Source: Phymatolithon calcareum (Eukaryota > Rhodophyta > Florideophyceae > Hapalidiales). Taken from it: a stretch of 64,000 nt of DNA. The notes below the pieces were generated by a model, which did not search any database, had not been told where the DNA came from, and saw only the letters and a list, made by a program, of their open reading frames with translations. Below are positions 19,960 to 29,691 of the stretch, piece by piece (the stretch's first letter is position 1; each line of letters begins with the position of its first letter). The stretch spans positions 1,116,001 to 1,180,000 of the forward strand of contig OZ345355.1 of the NCBI GenBank assembly GCA_977006965.1, in the 5' to 3' direction. A program made the position numbers and the translations under genes.

Positions 19960-20790
19960 AAAACGCACCAGCGGTTCCTAAGATTGATTTTCAACAGAAA
20001 CCCACTGTGGAGAAAATCAACCTTGGCTACATACATTGGGACTGGTGCTTTGTTTGAGCTTGTGTAGCTCCAAAGAGCAGTCCAATGCATGGAATTGGAC
20101 CGAGGGACTGAATATGAATGCTACGACCCCATGTGCAAGACCTGTCCAGGTGGAACCAAAGAGACTGTTCATCACTTAATTATTCGCTGCAGTGGGAGTG
20201 CTTTATCAAGACGGCAGGCTATTGGTAGAGTAGGCCCTAAAACGGCAGAGGAATTATTTAGGTAGGAACCGCTTGAAGTACTCAAATTCGTGAACAATGA
20301 GGGGTTGTTTGACAACCCCAGATGTTAACTTCAGTTAACGTCTTCTGCAGTAAAGAAAAAAAGAAAGAACATGAATGCAAAAGACTTTCTCGTGCCCTCA
20401 CGGAAGGGAAATTCGAATTAAGGTTATTTTAGGAGAATAGAGTATGCAGAAGCGGCTCTGTTACTCAAGTTGAGGTTTTGGGAGCTTTCAAATTTATAAA
20501 ACATAACATATCGCCCATTCCTGCAATTCTTCTTTCTACCAAGCACAGGCTTCTTTGCACGCACTGGTTATTTCACCGCTTCCCATACTCCTGGCAAGAG
20601 CAAGCAAGAAACGAAGATCCCGAACTAGATGAAGCACTCAAGGATATTTCAATAGAAAATGTCCGAAAACATCTACTTAAATGAGAACGTTAGCAAAGGA
20701 TTGTAGCGCAACGAAAAGTCTGTCAAGTGAAATGATAATTGACATAGGGAGCTTCAATTTAACAGAAATCCAATCCTTACTACCAAATTT
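19960..20790 (+). repeat. Repeat G, second locus, split by a LINE F fragment
   Basis: It encodes RLIFNRNPLWRKSTLATYIG (near 19980-20040), then after an interruption a segment matching 5130-5260 (SRALTEGKFELRL), then WQEQARNEDPELDEALKDIS (20590-20655) and a matching non-coding tail to 20780. The order is the same as in 5013-7125. The interruption at about 20070-20372 is a retroposon fragment. Confidence 0.55.
20070..20372 (+). mobile_element. LINE group F 3' fragment
   Basis: It encodes CYDPMCKTCPGGTKETVHHL and IIRC, the C-terminal Cys/His motif seen at the end of RNase H-bearing LINE polymerases, then AEELF and a stop. It ends GCAGTAAAGAAAAAAAGAAAG, an A-rich tail with AAAG steps like that of the insertion at 23515-23888. 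No clear target duplication is visible. Confidence 0.6.
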
Positions 20791-21967
20791 TTCTTACTTA
20801 TTTTGGATCAGATATAGACTGCGATTTTAAGGGGCTTGAAGTGCGTAAAGAAATCGGCTCATTTATTAAACTAGCTGCTCCAGTACGGGCATCATCAGCC
20901 TCAGTATATGTGGCAAAGATGTGCCCGGACAAGTATATTCTTGTCAAGACACTGATGGAGATCGTATCGATCTTAGTTTTTCTGGAACAACATGTGGATA
21001 CTATGAGGCCCAAATGCGCTTCTGTTCTATCCCCTAGAAGGCCGTGTCGGAGTTCTTCTGACAGATATTCAAATTTTACGTTTACTGAATGCGCGGATGA
21101 AAATTCTCGTTATCACTGCATACGCCGAACATCCACCTTTTCTTGGATAAGCGAACAGATTCGCCGTTTTGGTTAACTGAACCGGCATGAACCGAAACGC
21201 TGACAATCCAGTCCACATACCTACGTCTTTGCTTTCTGCTCACGTCCTCAACTTATTTTTAAATGAAAATGTTTTGTTCTTACCACCAAGCAAGACGTGT
21301 GAAAAACTTCTTATTTCCCCTCCTTTCATTCTTCAGAAAATAGAATTTATTTTGTTCCTCCGCACAGAATAAATTCAAATTGTTATAACGTGTTTCAACG
21401 TTTGAAAAACTCGTCCAATCGTCGGCTTATAAGCCCTGCATTAGGTTTAAGGTGGAAGATGATCGGGATAGGAATTTCTTCTGACCAATAAATCTCTATT
21501 GTTTGCAAGCGCTCTGCAGTACCCACTAGTCCAACTGCACGCTTTCTTCCGCCAGTGACTTGAAGAAGTTTATGTTTGTTCGCACATCCAAAGGCAAGAG
21601 AAACCCTAATTCTGATGATCTGGACTAGATTCAGATGAATATTAATCACCTTGAAGCTGCCCTTTATGGACTTTATATTTGTCAATTTGTTTTATAAAAA
21701 ACAATTTAACAAACAGCTTTTTTTCAAAATATAATCACCATATACCTCCTCCAAAACCTGGCTGACCTTGTTACATGGGGGTCATATCCAGTTTGTTTTC
21801 GGTTCGCGCTCACCCGAGAGCCCTTGAACTGCTTATTAGGGACACTATAGAGAATTGAGAGAAAGCTGTACAATTCATAAGTCGCAGAATGCTTGTGATG
21901 TCTTGATTGTAAACTCCCCTAAGTAGAGTGCTTGAGCAGCGCCCTCGCTGGTGTCCAATTTCTGCAC
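20791..21967. other. Intergenic DNA downstream of CAP2
   Basis: Open frames at 20841-21176 (+) and 21395-21685 (-) are longer than average but show no domain or repeat partner. I cannot support either as a gene. Confidence 0.35.
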
Positions 21968-23236
21968 CTAAATTGAGAGCATGATGTCGAAGTACACACT
22001 GAAATAGATAGAGAAACACCACCACACGCTCTCCCTCAGCGTACAGTACATACATCCTTCGCTCTGACAGTTTAAGCTCATTGCAGTCCTCGTGTTATCC
22101 ATCGACCTCCATGAGATGTCAAAGTTTTTGAATTCGTGTCTCGCCAGATCGCTAGGCACAGCAATTGTCGCATTTGAGAACGGCAGAGGGGTGGAAATAA
22201 TTGTTGGCTTTGCCGTCCAGGAGGAATTTGAACTGCCGCTTGACGACTTTTTCCGGGGCATGGGACTGGTACTGCTTTTTGAATAAGCAGAGTGCTGAGG
22301 CTTCCTGGTCGGCAATGCTGTAGTTGTTTCGGTGCGTGTATGAAGTGGAGTTGGCTTGAACTTTTGCGAGGATTTTGGCGTGGCTGACGTCGCTGGCGTT
22401 GTTGTAAACCTTGCTGGAATAGTAGACATTGTTGTTGATGCCGAAAGTGATTCATAAAGTGAAGGAAGAGCTGAAGGAGACATTGTCGGTGTCACAGATG
22501 GCGTAGGCTTAGGCTTGACCCATTTGGAATATGCACACCCACCGGAAGCTGCGTACTTCGTGCCCTTTGAGAAGGTTAGTGTGCACCAGATGTATCCTCT
22601 CCAATCAATGTAAATTCCCGCAACTGCTTCCTTGTGCTTGGAACTGACGAGAATGGCGAAGGTTGCATTCCATTTTGTCCACTTGTCGACACACAGTTGT
22701 GCAGCATTCGTAGGATTAATAGAGCTGTCAGGAACCTGAGCGAGTGCAATGATATCTCCGGTGAGAACAGTGCCGCAGGGTGAAGCCTTGTTCATCTCAG
22801 TAAAGTTTTGAGCAAAAAATTGCCTCTTTTTTGACATGAAAATGGAATGATTCAGTACCTTGAATTGCAAATCTGACGTTCCCTTTTTCAACATCGCGAT
22901 TTCGGACAAGATCATCTTTTGTGCTTCATTCTGCGCTCTGCCAATTTCCGCAACATACTCCTGGCGAACTTTATTCACAGCTTTAATGGCATACTCGTTC
23001 ATACAGTCTTCTGCTTGCTTGATTTCATACAGTTTGGACGGGTTAGTTTCTTGTAATGTCTTGACCGGATCATTATAAGATAATGCTTCTAAGCCTGATA
23101 GGGGCAAAGACTGCGGGCATGGTCCTCCAGACACCCATCCCCGGGATGCGGGAGGCAAGAGAGCTTCAGCCATTTGGAAATAAGGTGAAGCAAAAAGAAT
23201 CGTAAGCATCCCAGAGGCAAGATATCCGGGCCTCAT
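21968..23236 (-). CDS. CAP/SCP-domain secreted protein 2 (422 aa)
   Basis: This intact frame is clearly paralogous to CAP1 over its N-terminal and C-terminal parts. It has a signal peptide at residues 1 to about 24, GWVSGGPCP at 33-41, and a CAP domain about 77-225 with LNHSIFMS (His130) and CVDKWTKWNATFAILV. The cavity Glu of CAP1 is Asp161 (TGDIIA) and the second His is Thr192 (NATFAIL), so two of the three cavity positions differ. A shorter Ser/Thr/Pro linker precedes the C-terminal C-x4-C-x2-C-x8-C module and WWCFSIYFSVYFD end. It is probably extracellular; loss of cavity residues suggests a structural or divergent role (inference). Confidence 0.87.
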   Translation of the reverse strand: MRPGYLASGMLTILFASPYFQMAEALLPPASRGWVSGGPCPQSLPLSGLEALSYNDPVKTLQETNPSKLYEIKQAEDCMNEYAIKAVNKVRQEYVAEIGRAQNEAQKMILSEIAMLKKGTSDLQFKVLNHSIFMSKKRQFFAQNFTEMNKASPCGTVLTGDIIALAQVPDSSINPTNAAQLCVDKWTKWNATFAILVSSKHKEAVAGIYIDWRGYIWCTLTFSKGTKYAASGGCAYSKWVKPKPTPSVTPTMSPSALPSLYESLSASTTMSTIPARFTTTPATSATPKSSQKFKPTPLHTRTETTTALPTRKPQHSAYSKSSTSPMPRKKSSSGSSNSSWTAKPTIISTPLPFSNATIAVPSDLARHEFKNFDISWRSMDNTRTAMSLNCQSEGCMYCTLRESVWWCFSIYFSVYFDIMLSI

Positions 23237-23391
23237 AACGAGAGAATCGAGTTGCCCAGCGTATCTGTTTACTCACAGAACTCTTATGTTTCTAGAGCTG
23301 TGAATTGAGTTACCGTCTCCAAGTTACTTCATGGGGAAACGGCTGGAATGTAGAGGCTAGCTTCCCGAATTTACGATTTAATACTGGGACC

Positions 23392-23398
23392 CTTATAC
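23392..23398 (-). promoter_or_regulatory. TATA-like box of CAP2
   Basis: The minus strand reads CTGTATAAGGGTCCC about 155 bases before the ATG at 23236, resembling the box upstream of the gene at 1-200. Confidence 0.45.
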
Positions 23399-23514
23399 AG
23401 CATTAGTGCAGTCACGAAAAGGGGTTGAGTATTCACTTAGCCTTACTGCTCCCGTATCTCAGCAACACTTGGAAAAACAGCATAGGCCTGAACACGTGCA
23501 TCGAATCTACAGTT

Positions 23515-23888
23515 GGCCTCCCCATGGGAGAAGACTATCACCTTCTGGTAGTATGGTAGTACATGGATTCCGCCCTGAGTGGTGTGCCGCAACGCTCAAG
23601 GAAGCTGGGAGAGAAGACAGAAGAAGATGAAAGAAGGCAGCGAGATGACTAGCTACCGTGAGCGTCCTAAATGGTTTCCAACCCGGGGCATCCCTTTGAA
23701 GGACGGCGACTGAAGATTGGCTATGTAGCGATATAGATGTTAAGCTTCCCCAAGGTCTGCACATTGTGCAGCTTGGGCAGCTGTTGTGACATCAAGTACC
23801 ACTCGTATCTGTTAAGTCTACTGGAGCCGTAAGGATGTGGAGTTGTTTACCAGCTCTGATAAATCCCGCAATAAAAGAAAGAAAGAAA
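23515..23888 (+). mobile_element. Retroposon insertion with an AAAG-type tail, 374 bp
   Basis: The exact duplication GAATCTACAGTT at 23503-23514 and 23889-23900 delimits it. The 3' end is CCCGCAATAAAAGAAAGAAA. It shares the AAAG tail style with the LINE F fragment at 20070-20372, but its tail lacks the A-to-E stem-loop. It may be the 3' end of a group F LINE or a SINE that uses it; no promoter boxes were recognised. Confidence 0.78.
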
Positions 23889-23979
23889 GAATCTACAGTT
23901 ACACAAAACGTGTTGCTCTAAAATGGTGACAGCTACAGCGAATTTCTGAATGTTATTTACACTTACAGGTTTCTTTAAG

Positions 23980-24220
23980 GCAATATTGAAGCACTAAAAT
24001 GCCGTGGAGCATGGCATTCAAGAAGAAGAAAGTAGACTTTTATTTAAAAGTTACCAACGCATCTGCTGACGCCTGGGGAAACATTCCTAGTGCCAAGAGG
24101 TTTTGGCTCGATTTTGTGTATGGAAGAGTTTCTTTTCTTGTTGGTGTAACACGATTCAGTGGACTAAAAAACCACCTCTGGTCTCCTTCGGGACATCGAG
24201 AGGGAAAGCGTCTGAACTGA
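23980..24220 (+). repeat. Repeat R, longest copy
   Basis: It is partly repeated at 5660-5815 (-) and 9741-9830 (+). The plus frame encodes IPSAKRFWLDFVYGRVSFLV, and 9741 onwards gives AKRFWLDSAYGRVSLFLV, so similarity at protein level is visible. The family is unknown. Confidence 0.5.
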
Positions 24221-24324
24221 AAGGAGAATAGAAGTTCACCTTCGGGCTGGTCGATTTCTTGATTTGTAAAATGCAATTTTGGTTGAAAGCCCCACAGACT
24301 TCCGAAGCACTGGATAAAGCTTTC

Positions 24325-25329
24325 TCAGTTGCTACCCACCGGTCGTTGTCGAGAGTAATGCAACCTTACGAACTCGTCAATTTGTATACTCGTGGAAGTA
24401 GAGTAGCAAGCAAACGGCTTATTATTCAGGCAGTATTTGCAAATACCTGACGCGCAGTGCAGAACGATGACTTGCACAATACCATTTTGATGCTTGATAC
24501 GAACATGCTCGTACAAAAACCTCCGTGAGCCCTTTGGCTTATTGAGCAGTATTTGCGGTGAAATCTGAGGTAGAGCGGGACGGAAATCAGGTGTGGCCAT
24601 GGCAACTGGTGAGGGAGTTGGAGTGGGCGCTGTGGATGACGCGCTTGGTACTTCCATCTGAAGTGTCTTTTTCAAAGGCGGCACAGAAATGGCGCATATT
24701 CCCTCCTCCGTAAACGTGGTTCCAATGGAGAATAGAGTGGTGCACCAGGCGGCTCCTCGATTATCCACGATAACGCCGACGACAGCCTCCTTGTGGTATG
24801 GCCGAAGCAGGTTTCTTCGATGTGACGCGCTTCCAATCCAGAGTGATACGCAGAGAGCTGAGGGATCAGTAGGCATATTTTTCGGGGCCGACGTGACGGT
24901 GTTCACGGCAAAGTTGGCTCCGGTGATATATGAACCACACGGAACCTCTTTTGTTGCATTGAGCGATTCGATTTGGTGAGGTAGAACTTGGCCTTTAAAG
25001 GACATGTTTCGCGAGTGCCTCAGAGCAATTCCCAATAACGCGTTGCTACCGGGACGTAAGGCGGCAACATTGGACAGGTTACGACGATCGTTAAGCAATT
25101 GAAGTGCGCGCCGGTTCAGGCATTCGCTTGAAGGAGTCAGTGCGGCGCTACCCTGCGAAATGACCAGCGGGCATGGACCGCCTGGTATCCATCTGTTCGC
25201 CACCCGCGGAAGAAAGAAATTGATCAAGTTTGGAAATGTCGGCCTTGAAAGCGGGATCACAACGGCGCATTCAACGTTCAGGAAGAGAATGGGTAATACG
25301 AGAAGGCGAATGATGTTTCGGCGTTCCAT
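24325..25329 (-). CDS. CAP/SCP-domain secreted protein 3 (334 aa)
   Basis: This is the third, most divergent paralogue. I chose the ATG at 25329 because a TATAAAT box at 25380-25386 leaves only about 15 bases before the upstream ATG at 25365, and because the protein then begins MERRNIIRLLVLPILFLNVE, a good signal peptide. RWIPGGPCP is conserved. The CAP domain has RHSRNMS and SASHRRNLL (both His kept), but the Glu position is Ala (TGANFAV). The Pro/Thr-rich linker is only about 45 residues. The C-terminal module keeps C-x4-C-x2-C-x7-C (HCASGICKYC then ACYS) but lacks the WWCFS aromatic end. Probably extracellular, function unknown. Confidence 0.85.
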   Translation of the reverse strand: MERRNIIRLLVLPILFLNVECAVVIPLSRPTFPNLINFFLPRVANRWIPGGPCPLVISQGSAALTPSSECLNRRALQLLNDRRNLSNVAALRPGSNALLGIALRHSRNMSFKGQVLPHQIESLNATKEVPCGSYITGANFAVNTVTSAPKNMPTDPSALCVSLWIGSASHRRNLLRPYHKEAVVGVIVDNRGAAWCTTLFSIGTTFTEEGICAISVPPLKKTLQMEVPSASSTAPTPTPSPVAMATPDFRPALPQISPQILLNKPKGSRRFLYEHVRIKHQNGIVQVIVLHCASGICKYCLNNKPFACYSTSTSIQIDEFVRLHYSRQRPVGSN

Positions 25330-25379
25330 GGTGCTATTTCGTCGTTGGTGGAGAGCACGTTGCACTGTCTTTCCTCAAG

Positions 25380-25386
25380 ATTTATA
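25380..25386 (-). promoter_or_regulatory. TATA box of CAP3
   Basis: TATAAAT on the minus strand, 51 bases upstream of the chosen ATG at 25329. It decides the start codon. Confidence 0.6.
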
Positions 25387-26650
25387 AGGTGCTCATGGAT
25401 GAAGCTGAGCTGGATAATTGCACCGGTTAGTTAAGTGTCGAGCAAAGATGAAATTCCCTAGCTTAAAAATAGGACAAATAGGGAACAAACAAATGTGCCG
25501 ACGAAGATTTCGTATTTGCCCAGCAGTATTTCAGGGGGAAAAGCTTGCAGTATTGCAGACAGATTGGCAGACTCTTGGGTAACACTTCCTATAAGCCGTG
25601 CCAAAAGCTCAATTTACAAAAATTCTCGGGCGCTCTCAGTACTGTATCCGATTGTGGTCCACATTGGCAAGTTTGTAGTCTCGGAGATTGTACGAATGTC
25701 CAATAAAACAATTGAAATTATTTGACGATGAAGACTTTGAAATTTCAAAGGTTTCCATTGAAATACTTGCCTTGGCCTCTTAGCACATGGAGCCTAAATG
25801 TTCCGCAACAGGCGGATGCACGATTTTCAAGTAAGCCAATAATACAATTATTGTACTGCTGAGCACAAACGCAAACGTTGGGCTTCTTTTGGCTTAGAGC
25901 CGAAGTACGATTGTTCGTGATTCACACAGCTGATCCTTTGCACGAAGCTACTTTTGAACAATGATATGAGAACACATTAATTATTTATTTCTGTGCGCGG
26001 CAACTGCAGTTGCCGCGCACAGATTTAATCGTCGTTATTGCCGTGCACCCACATTTGATTGTGGTCGACGGAGGCGTCTGGGTTGGGTATAGCACTTACA
26101 GCCCCGAGAGTGCTTACAGATGATCTGTACTGTAAGCAATCCGTAGAGAGCAGACGAATTCTGGCAATCGCCAGTTTGCTCAACCCAGATGCTGCCTAGA
26201 ACCAGGCATGCCCTGTATGTACGGGGTTCTCCTTGTCAACTGTAGGGTGCGGCGGGCGGGAAATTTTTTTTTTGTCTGACCCTAGTGCGTCCGACGATGG
26301 GCATTCGCCGCCCTCGTTGCGAGCTCTTGCAGTCGGTGCCCCTCGCGCTTTGGCGCACGGGACTCTATATTGGTGCATGACATGTACACGTGTACTGACA
26401 CTAATTGCGGGACCTACAACAAGGCTAATGGTCAAAATACGGTACGGTCAGAACTGGGCCTGTGTCCCTTCTCTGACCGGTTTTTTGTTGCGGTGTGCGC
26501 GCGATAAAAACGACTGATCAAAACCAACTTTAATTCACCAACCTAGCCAAGCCGAGATTAAAGCAACAAATAAATACATGGATTGGCATTGCAATAGAGA
26601 TGTGTCATAAGGGAGAATGGAACCATTTATGTGAAATTTTCGATTGTATC
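25387..26650. other. Intergenic DNA upstream of CAP3
   Basis: No supported gene. It contains the perfect palindrome at 25991-26022 and a GC-rich stretch around 26240-26370. Confidence 0.4.
25991..26022. repeat. 32 bp perfect palindrome
   Basis: Each arm is CTGTGCGCGGCAACTG or its exact complement, with no spacer (16 + 16 bases). It would form a cruciform or hairpin, and it is GC-rich within an AT-rich surround. Confidence 0.9.
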
Positions 26651-27678
26651 ATCAGCTGAAAGGGTTTTTTATTGCAATTTTTTAAAGCCCCGCAGTCATA
26701 CGAATATACGGGCAGGGCTTCCTCAGGTGCTGCCCTCGCTAGGGCGGCTCTACTCTTATGTCTGGCATTATATCTGAGACCCGAGCATGTGTTCGGTTGT
26801 TTTGATTGCTCTTCGTAGCAGTTTCGAGGCGTCGCTTCTTCTTTCAGTACAGGTCTTCTTCATGCTGCATACTCTCGATGATGCTTTTGCTGAAGAGCAA
26901 AAGGTCATCTAATGCCTTCTCAGTTGCCGCTCTGTCGTCTTCCTTGAGTTCATAGGCTGACAAGTTGCGATCCAGGGTCTCCGTGTGCTGTCTGACTTTG
27001 TTTCCGAATCTATCTGCCATCAGTGTAGTAGACACTTGGGGAAATCTTCCAAAGGCGTACTGAACCGCCAGTTGCCTGTGTTTCAGTTGTGGAAATTTGA
27101 ATATTGCAGGGAGTTCTCTTGTCTTGTCGTACGGAATTTTCCTCTTTCTCTTTGATTCAAGGCTCTCTCCTTCCTTTGCCAGGAATGCTGATCAGAGTTC
27201 TTCTGCAGATTGGTTCGCTACTATGTGCTTAATCGCTTCATCAAACGGTTCTCTGGTTTCCATCGATGTGATGTCGTTAATTGTGGCTTGAAGCTCTTCT
27301 GAATTTCTTCTCTCTGGTATTTGTATCAGAATCTTTTCTTTCTTCGCCATGGTCCTTCTCAGCATCTTGAAAGCTAGTATTTCCCGTCGATGGGAAGCAG
27401 CTTGGATTCGACATATTATGCGAAGTCTATCCGACTTTCCTCGTGCCAGTGGCCCGAAGACTTGTCTGAAAAACGTTTGTTCAATTTTCTTGACCGCGCT
27501 CTGGACAATTTCTGTCCACGGTGTTAAGTGCATAGCGTACTCCCAGCGTGGCTGGATTAATGCCTTGTATACTTGGATGCATTTATGTAAGCCAATTCCC
27601 TTCTTGAATACCCCTAGTGCACGGAGCTCGTACAGAGCGATCCTAGCCTTCTTGAGGCGTTGCAACATCAGTGTATCT

Positions 27679-27743
27679 TTTTTTTTGAATTTGGAATTTA
27701 TTAAACGCCCTCAGTAACACTCATGAGACTGCAAGGGAGATGC
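27679..27743 (-). mobile_element. LINE family B insertion, 65 bp
   Basis: Only the terminal 65 bases of LINE B are present: the T run, GAATTTGGAATTTATTAAAC, then GCCCTCAGTAACACTCATGA to GAGATGC. GTGTATCT flanks it at 27671-27678 and 27744-27751, and the LINE D reading frame resumes on the other side. It is one of the shortest LINE insertions with a clear duplication here. Confidence 0.85.
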
Positions 27744-27831
27744 GTGTATCTGTAACCCCCTCTGGTCCTAGGGATACTCCGAGGTAGGTGACGTCCGCGA
27801 CATGTGCGAGGGCCTTATTAGCCAGCTGGAA

Positions 27832-28297
27832 TTTTTTTTGATTGGAGTTTATTTAAAAGCCTCACAGTCTTACGAATAAAGGGCAATGATTCCTCAGTTG
27901 CTACCTTCCAGTGTGTAGACCGTTGAAACCTACCGCCTTCCATAGGCGGTGGGGAAAGTTTGGAACCTGGATCGTCCTACCTACTATGTGGTGTTCTTGT
28001 GGGTTCGCTGCTGGTGTTCCCGCTATTTGGCTTTGTGTCCCGAGGGACATCTAGTTAACTTCTCGTATCTTGATTTCAGAGCAGTCCTTCTTCATTTTCC
28101 ATGCACTCTATGATGGTCTTGCTGAATAGCAAAAGCTCGTTAAGTGCTCTCTCGGTATCCGGTCTTTTGTCTTCTTTCAAGTCGTATCCTGACAGATTGT
28201 TTTCCAGCGTTGCTATATGCTGCCGAGCTCGGTTTCCAAATTTTTCCACCATGCTTGTTGTCCTGAAGCGCTAATTTCCTGTGCTTCACCTTCGGGA
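27832..28297 (-). mobile_element. LINE family A copy A-3, 466 bp
   Basis: This is a 5'-truncated 3' end inserted in LINE D-1. The exact duplication AGCCAGCTGGAA is at 27820-27831 and 28298-28309. The D-1 frame therefore runs from FQLA straight into the A-type C-terminus (LPKVKHRKLALQ), a fused frame created by insertion rather than a real protein. Confidence 0.88.
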
Positions 28298-28723
28298 GAG
28301 CCAGCTGGAATGTCACGCCCGCTGTCTCATCCGATTCAAGTATCTCGCTTTTTCCTTGTTTCGTGTTCCATGTCATCCCGCGTTCTTGGGCCCATTGAGT
28401 GGCTTTGTCTAGCAATCTCTGCAGAGCGGAAGGTGATTTCGCTAGGAGAATTACGTCGTCTGCGAAGAAGATTGAAGGAACGTCGGCCCAATCTCTGGGC
28501 ACTTCTCCCATGCGTTCCGCAAACTCATCCATGAAGATGTTGTATAGACTTGGACTGAGAGGGGAACCCTGTCGTACTCCTCTGTCCTCTAGAAACAAGT
28601 TCTTATCAGTATCTCCGATGGTTGACACCCAGGACGGTGTCAAGAATGCTTCTGTCATAGCGCATAGCTTTGGTGGCAATACCTGTCTCATTCTGGCCAC
28701 CAGATGTTTTATCAGCTGAAAGG

Positions 28724-29677
28724 TGTGCGAAGATGGCAACTGACCGCGCGTAAACGCCACTCATGGACTTGTATTAGATGAGAGAGCCAGAACCTTTGCA
28801 AAGATGAGCTTTCGATCATTCAGCGTAGTTGAGGGCCGAAGCTTCCTCCATTCCAATCTATTTGAGAGTTTGACTGCTGCTTGCACGACGAGGTCCGGGA
28901 CGTCGCCAAAAATAGACTCTGGGCTTGTTCGGACGCAGTGAAGTAGGATTTTACAATCCAAGCGACTTCCGTCCATCCTAAAGATGTGTCCGAGCCAACT
29001 CCATCGTATGTCTCAGGCGCACGATACCACATCGATAGTGGGCAATTGCTCTTCCCGATATTCTGGACAACATCGTGGCGCCTGATGATCTGAGTTTTTT
29101 TCCGAACAATTTCAGTTAGCTTCCATGATTCGCAACGGTAGAGGAGAGTTGATAGGACAGAGAAACGCAGGATATGTAATCGGAGATCCAGAGATAGGAC
29201 CTTGTCCGTAAGAATCCGTTTGAGTTCTTGGAAGCGAGACCAGGCTATTGCAACGCGGTGATTAACGGGTACCATCGAGTCTCCGTCGGCAGGCTGCTGT
29301 AATTTCAGACACTTGAATTTCTGATGTTTTCCAAGTCTGCAGTTTCCACGTGAATGTGCTCTAAAGCTGCTTGTACAGCATTCCGTTTTGCGGTCCTGCC
29401 AAGTTTGCCTGCCAAGGACTCTGCACGTGTTGTGACCTTTGGACGCGGCAAGTCTAAAAGACCCCAGTCCTCTCATGTTAGGCAGAGTAGTTCACGCGGT
29501 TCCCCGTCGAAATATTCATCTGATACATGGATTGTTTTCCTGTCATTAACTCGGACCACAGTGCTCACGTGCCACTCAAATCGGCCGAGATTGTCCCATT
29601 TTCGGATGGCGATCTTGGCACGCACAGGTGGGCATGGTATGAGGTGTTGTGGAAATGCGTGCTCAAGTTCATTGGCG
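28724..29677 (-). pseudogene. LINE group F reverse transcriptase fragment
   Basis: The minus strand encodes VAIAWSRFQELKRILTDKVL, then LRLHILRFSVLSTLLYRCES and WKLT, the thumb/connection region typical of CR1- and RTE-like LINEs, followed by frameshifted remnants. It precedes LINE D-1 and is cut on its other side by LINE A-4. No tail or duplication is visible, so boundaries are approximate. Confidence 0.6.
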
Positions 29678-29691
29678 TGAATCTAAAGTAG

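Larger units (their letters stand above)
26664..28710 (-). mobile_element. LINE family D copy D-1, carrying two nested LINE insertions
   Basis: The exact duplication ATCAGCTGAAAGG at 26651-26663 and 28711-28723 delimits it. Reading on the minus strand, the remaining LINE D is 28710-28298, 27831-27744 and 27678-26664. It encodes reverse transcriptase from the KHLVARMRQVLPP block onward (RGVRQGSPLSPSLYNIFMD and FFADD), the thumb region (ALIQPRWEYAMHLTPWTE), and the C-terminal segment (FPQVSTTLMADRFG). It ends in the AAGCCC/GGGCTT stem tail. Nested inserts are LINE A-3 and a 65-base LINE B. Confidence 0.87.

Noticed and set aside
26233-26517. GC-rich stretch with frames on both strands
   Set aside because: No domain, and both frames look like compositional by-products.
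28140-28760. A 206-residue minus-strand frame as a novel RT-fusion protein
   Set aside because: The fusion is created by LINE A-3 inserting into LINE D-1, shown by the exact AGCCAGCTGGAA duplication.
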